Below are positions 60,995 through 64,000 of a stretch of DNA of 64,000 nt, piece after piece. A program made the position numbers and the translations under genes. The notes beneath the pieces are model-generated. The model worked only from the letters and a program-made list of their open reading frames with translations. It did no database searches and was not told the DNA's origin. The stretch comes from Petrosia ficiformis (lineage: Eukaryota; Porifera; Demospongiae; Haplosclerida; Petrosiidae). The stretch lies in assembly GCA_947044365.1 (NCBI GenBank), contig OX345649.1:2989930-3053929 (forward strand), in the 5' to 3' direction. Positions within the stretch are counted from its first letter, which is position 1, and each line of letters begins with the position of its first letter.

Positions 60995-63674
60995 GGTTGA
61001 AGTAGAGGTCGACACAAAGACATCCAATAGTGTATAGTCTACAAGAATACAGGATAGATGAAGATACATTGGTAAGTTAAATATAATACTTCATTTAAGT
61101 GATGAATATTTCTTTTGGCATTTCCTAAGCTACACGTACATGTACATGTAGTTATATAACAAAACAGGATAAACACTGTTGTAACATTCTATGTCATTTC
61201 GGCTGACATACATGTACCCACTTATGTTACATTAAAGTTATAGTTAAGGCTTAGCAGTGTTTCATTTAGCATGGCACTGTGCTACTCTACTATCTATCAC
61301 TTTATTCTAATAATTTAGGTATACCATATCATTTGCTGGAGTAGAAACCATCAGAAGTGTCCCATGTTTTTGATTTGATCCACATACATGTACATGTAGG
61401 TTTATTACATTACAAATGTCACTCTATTCTTTTCTCTCATGGAGAGCACTGAGGCTTATTATAATCACACTTCCTAACTGTGTCTATCATGATAGTGCTG
61501 CACAAGACAGTACAACATATTCGGGTCTCTAAAACCAGGCAAAAAATAGAATCTAAAGATTGAATTGTGGGTGTTAATGAGCGTTCCAATGAAAAGTTGA
61601 TAAACATCATCATTACTAGCAGCAGGACCCCATAATGACGCTGACCAGAGAACATACACAAGCCAGAATAACGCCCAATTCTTTTCTATGTTTTACAGTA
61701 AAATTAGTCAATAGAGTAGTAGCTGTTCATTTTCTAGAAGCCATATTTAATAGTAACAGACAGTCAGACAGATAGTTTGACCAATTTAATTAAATGCATG
61801 GTCATCTGCCACTCCCTCCGACTCTTCCGCTTTCTGGCCAACATCATTATGGGCTCCTGATAGCAGATATCCACAGTAGTAGTCATACACATGTACTTAT
61901 ACAGTATTCACTTTCAGGACTGCAATATTGTTTATGATACTAAACCTAGAAAAAGCAGAGTGGTACTAATTAAGCTATAACCAAGTCAATGCATGCAGCA
62001 GTGTACACCTTTGACCCAAGCCTCTTAGATATATTTGGGACTGCACAGTTTGCTTTCAGGGCCAGATGGTGTATTTAATTATAATTATATAAATTATCAA
62101 TTTGTCACTAACAGTATTAAGTTATTAACACATTCGTCTATGGCACTGTGCTTATATACTCAAACCGAACCGATCTTGTTCAAACATGTTTGACTTCATT
62201 TAATGTACTTATTTACAGTGCTCAAAATAGTCTTTAAAAGTGTCCAGCAGAAATCACCCACGAGTGACTGCTCTAGATCCTCCTCAATGTAAAGTTACTG
62301 TACTTATTTTCTATGACTAATCAGATAATTTGTCCATTCAAATATAATTTTGTTCGGAGGCAAAATTTCTGCAGGAAAATGGCCAATTGGTGGATATTAT
62401 TTAGTAAACAACCTGATAATTTTCTCTCCAAAGCAGAATAAGGTCACAAGAACAAAACACAGAAATGTAGTTTACATGTACAACAGACAGCAGTCATATT
62501 GGTCATGAGACACATCCTGTTACTGAGGTCTCAATTGAGATATCAACAATACAAGTCTTTTCCTACAATGCATTTATAAGTTATCTATTTGTAAACTAAA
62601 TACATACTATTTTCATCAAAAATCCCTCTTTCCTATCCACTTCCCATTCAAAACTATGGCCCCAAGGATACAATTCTAAATAAAAGTATTTCTCTATGCT
62701 TTTACACATATATGTACATGCAGGTTCATCAGTAGAGTAATTCATGGTGGTCTCTTCAAGTGATTGAAACCCTCTTAAAAGCTTGTGTACCTTTCATAAA
62801 AAGAAATTTAAACTTTTATCTCATTCTCTTATAGAAAAATCTATTAATGTGGAGACCATGCCCATTAAATAAAAATAGTTACTTAATGTAGAAAAGAAAA
62901 TCCTTTTTTAATGAACTGCTGGGTACCACACTGTTGTATTTGTTTAATAACCTTAGACTGGATAACTCTATCAGTGCTTTTGATAAGCTCATATGACACA
63001 CCATTGGCCCAAAGAGCTTCTTATTTGGCATTGCACAGTTCTCTCATTGGGCCAGCTGGTGCAGTTGATTATGATTATATTGTCACTAACAGCATTAACT
63101 CTTAGTTAATTGGCTCAAGATGTATTCCCAATGGCACGTATACTAACCATTGTTGAACCAAGTTGGCCCATACATGTACTTCAAAAACTTTGATCTCTAT
63201 CAAACTTCAGAAGCAAATCTACATGTAATAGTACCAACAAATAGCCTGTGATCGATTTTACCACCTATAAATAATGTAACTTCCTTAACTACATGCACAC
63301 AAGTACAGTAGTACATGCAACTCCAGAAAGTTTATTATAAATGTGACCAGAGAAACCTGAATCTAATGACGAAAACCAAATACTTAAATTTTAAAAATAA
63401 TGAAATTGACGAATACTTTCCCAATACCTTCAACATCCCATGGAATATGATCAAGTAGACAATGAATCTCATTAGCAATCCTCGCTTGCTCTTTAGCAAA
63501 GTCATGACAGCATGTATTTTCAGATACTGACCAATCACAAAGCTCCTCCCAAGTCACATGATGAACACGTGATTTAGATGATACTGAAGCAGCAAGGGGA
63601 GTAGGTGGAGTTTTTGATGGAAGGAGCTCGAAACACTTCAGCCAGATATTAAGAGGAATACCAGAGATAGATTC
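46189..63674 (-). CDS. MTBP: MTBP (Mdm2-binding protein) homologue, 5' end outside window
   Basis: MTBP pairs with Treslin (TICRR) to promote CDC45 loading and origin firing. In-window exons, 5' to 3': 63428-63674, 60993-61038, 60602-60709, 56876-57202, 56107-56297, 55214-55414, 54073-54139, 52353-52426, 50392-50458, 50179-50335, 50065-50113, 49938-50010, 48378-48840, 46842-46943, 46189-46296. All junctions are GT-AG and phases match throughout (2280 bp, 759 codons plus stop; human protein about 904). Recognisable family points: LYGALLRLREW; LELVQVVDIRDIPHFWL; TQLYTRKNFL; SKWPEIIALQNLEGML; NAMEVLQCFTDTGSP; KYHGI before SYCLSEDD; C-terminal YVRLFKISKVFVK then VQQVIDFEL. The 463-bp exon encodes a Ser/Thr/Lys-rich linker. 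Identification rests on this ordered pattern. N-terminal exon(s) lie beyond 64000. Confidence 0.87.
46297..46841. other. MTBP last intron
   Basis: AT-rich. Its left portion (46320-46550) is what the ends of units 1-3 resemble (contacaaacaatag-type block near 46480), which fixes the right edge of the duplicated unit inside this intron. Confidence 0.6.
47030..47264. mobile_element. Inverted pair of tRNA-like sequences in MTBP intron
   Basis: Ends aagagagacacaaat and atttgtgtctctctt are inverted repeats. The left arm on minus reads ctccagtggctcagttgat, then a region ending ggtcctgggttcaaatcccag: tRNA-like A and B boxes. The right arm is the same sequence on plus with a partly altered middle. 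The central gaggaagagcctc forms the loop. Likely a tRNA-derived SINE turned foldback element. Confidence 0.75.
47415..47876 (+). mobile_element. CATCCCTATGATTGC MITE family copy
   Basis: Begins atccctatatttgctttg and includes ggggcctgaagaagtaag, ttacgtgccacgcccattaa and a truncated right end cgggatggccctatgggcc. Confidence 0.82.
47877..48377. other. MTBP intron, no further element seen
   Basis: AT-rich intron sequence between the MITE and the donor of the 463-bp exon. No repeat family or RNA recognised. Confidence 0.5.
48841..49489. other. MTBP intron before the large exon
   Basis: AT-rich, with short tacatgtaca runs at 48892-48912 and 49300. A 73-codon minus frame (49043-49264) has no recognisable domain and is not called. 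Confidence 0.5.
49490..49930. repeat. 61-64 bp minisatellite abutting an MTBP 5' splice site
   Basis: About seven units contain caccatcccattacctcatc and gagtgggaggggtgaccag. The last, variant unit (ctcaccatcacattacctaac) runs directly into the exon at 49938, so the array starts at the donor of that exon. Read on minus, each unit carries gaggtaatg, itself donor-like. Confidence 0.92.
50558..50962 (-). mobile_element. CATCCCTATGATTGC MITE family, full copy with (AT)n
   Basis: Ends atccctatgattgctttcc and aaagcagtcatagggat. It is inverted relative to the 44060 copy. An internal (AT)n run spans about 50596-50640. Confidence 0.88.
51095..52352. repeat. 66-bp minisatellite derived from an exon/intron boundary
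   Basis: About 19 tandem units of 66 bp contain cactaaccatgttttaatg and end gtgtaattgtgtatacat; a few are truncated. The array runs into the MTBP exon at 52353, whose boundary reads cactaac/catgtttctg. Each unit therefore holds a copy of the real donor (complement acatg/gttagtg). Because 66 is divisible by 3, long repeat-only frames appear on the minus strand; these are not genes. Confidence 0.95.
52650..53335. repeat. About 62-bp minisatellite in MTBP intron
   Basis: Roughly ten to eleven units of cccagactacatgtacatg followed by taaacacagcttcatttctt, with unit length varying by tacatg expansions. Intronic, not touching a splice site. Confidence 0.92.
53690..53880 (-). mobile_element. Partial CATCCCTATGATTGC MITE family copy
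   Basis: Holds the gggggctcagtcaattaatgg to agtagataatcaaaataa part of the family in inverted orientation; both terminal repeats are missing. Confidence 0.7.
54462..54624. repeat. 81-bp direct duplication
   Basis: The block gtgtcatctttctgttaatt to catcattatgatatgtggg and on through gtatcattttgtag occurs twice back to back with no visible differences, so it is probably a recent duplication. Intronic in MTBP. Confidence 0.85.
54725..55148 (-). mobile_element. CATCCCTATGATTGC MITE family copy (diverged)
   Basis: Begins tatggcctgggcaatccata and ends with gacaccacaaagtag. Core phrases (ggcttggtccattaatggg and cagaccagcaagaagaaagc) match other members with many changes. Confidence 0.75.
57405..57580 (+). 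repeat. Interspersed repeat, inverted copy at 62995-63190
   Basis: Contains gggccaaattggctcaacaa, attgtcacta-type and gctctttgggccaatggtg blocks. The same blocks occur inverted at 62995-63190 and partly near 62035-62115. Intronic in MTBP; no coding signal. Confidence 0.75.
58057..58423 (-). mobile_element. CATCCCTATGATTGC MITE family, full copy
   Basis: Terminal repeats atccctatgattgctttcc and aaagcaaacatagggat enclose the standard interior (cggtcaattaatgggtgtgg, taatagctagctattctgcc). Confidence 0.88.
58830..58910. repeat. Strong hairpin, arms about 37 nt
   Basis: gtattctgggagtctcttat onward is complementary to ataagagactcccagaatac with about two mismatches and a loop of about 7 nt. Size and shape are those of a small MITE or a miRNA-like precursor. 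Located in an MTBP intron. Confidence 0.85.
59640..60125. repeat. Degenerate tgttgtacatgtacatgta minisatellite
   Basis: Irregular units of 20-35 bp built from cactgttgtacatgtacatg with variable ta/ca extensions. It produces Tyr/Met/Cys/His-rich pseudo-frames on both strands that are not genes. Intronic in MTBP. Confidence 0.9.
60937..60992. repeat. (CA)n microsatellite forming an MTBP 5' splice site
   Basis: About 28 CA units end exactly at the MTBP exon boundary (60993). Read on minus, the exon end CCAG is followed by gtgtgtgt, so the repeat supplies the donor dinucleotide and every alternative GT beside it. Confidence 0.93.
61623..61860. mobile_element. MITE related to the 22637-22723 element
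   Basis: Left end caggaccccataatgacgct and right end acatcattatgggctcctga, with tagcag on both flanks. The interior is longer than in the 87-bp relative. Confidence 0.75.
62995..63190 (-). repeat. Inverted copy of the 57405-57580 repeat
   Basis: caccattggcccaaagagctt, gatgattatattgtcacta-type and aagttggcccatacatg blocks run opposite to those at 57405-57580. Confidence 0.72.
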
Positions 63675-64000
63675 CTATAAAACATTATTATGCAAATACA
63701 TTAGTTTTGTTTAATCCCAAAAGGTTAATACATGATTATACTGTAACTCAATAAGGATTGAAATTTGACATACACAAAAAAGAACGGGAAGGATAATTAT
63801 ATGAAAGAGGTACAGGTAAAAGGATTGTTGGTCCTTCCAAAATAAAGTTATGAACATTTTTCTGAGATCAAGGTGAACATGAATGACCATTATTAGTATA
63901 TCTAGTTTTTAGTTAGAAAGTTCACAAGTCTAGTCATGACATGTGAGACCCATGAATTGGTTTGAAGTTGCTAGTTGATTAACAGCAGTTCATACATTTA
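63675..64000. other. MTBP intron at the window edge
   Basis: No exon is recognisable. The N-terminal exon(s) of MTBP should lie to the right of the window. Confidence 0.55.

Larger units (their letters stand above)
61039..63427. other. MTBP intron between the first two in-window exons
   Basis: Holds a MITE (61623-61860) and the inverted repeat copy at 62995-63190, plus a partial relative near 62035. The phase across this intron (G/AC) joins DVE to DYTLLDVFV, agreeing with no missing exon. Confidence 0.65.

Overview
The window is metazoan nuclear DNA: AT-rich, with short exons, GT-AG introns, and many miniature transposons and minisatellites. The abundant tacatgtaca motifs and the gene content suggest a demosponge, perhaps close to Amphimedon; the species is an inference. 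Exons were assembled by hand by joining reading frames across GT-AG boundaries, and every intact gene model closes in frame.

Layout. (1) 1-4903: mostly transposon relics, including a hAT element nested inside another hAT element, then intergenic DNA. (2) 4904-15538, minus strand: a complete 8-exon GPN3 gene (GPN-loop GTPase, 287 aa) with introns full of MITEs and a 33-bp minisatellite. (3) 15.6-46 kb: a tandem array of a multidomain adaptor gene on the plus strand. It has one PX domain and five SH3 domains, the p47phox/NOXO1/Tks (SH3PXD2) type, in 15 exons. Copy 1 (16585-22562, 738 aa) and copy 3 (37724-42458, 739 aa) are open throughout. Copy 2 (28755-34204) has a 7-bp tandem insertion that shifts frame in the fourth SH3. 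Copy 4 (about 45.4-45.9 kb) is a two-exon relic. (4) 46189 to beyond the right edge, minus strand: 15 exons of an MTBP (Mdm2-binding protein) homologue, 759 codons in the window with the 5' end missing.

History. Each repeat unit carries pieces of both neighbours: GPN3 5' exons on its left and a decayed MTBP last exon on its right. The ancestral order was therefore GPN3(-) / PX-SH3(+) / MTBP(-), and the unit was duplicated with parts of the flanking genes. Comparing paralogous units shows empty sites for several transposon insertions: a 634-bp Mutator-like element carrying a RecQ-helicase fragment, an 87-bp MITE, and a 1.2-kb hairpin-bearing insertion.

Gene roles. GPN3 belongs to the GPN GTPases needed for RNA polymerase II assembly and nuclear import. 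MTBP partners Treslin in replication-origin firing. The PX-SH3 proteins resemble organisers of NADPH oxidase or podosome complexes. No pathway link among the three is visible; they are neighbours only. GPN3 and PX-SH3 start head to head, only about 150 bp apart in copy 2.
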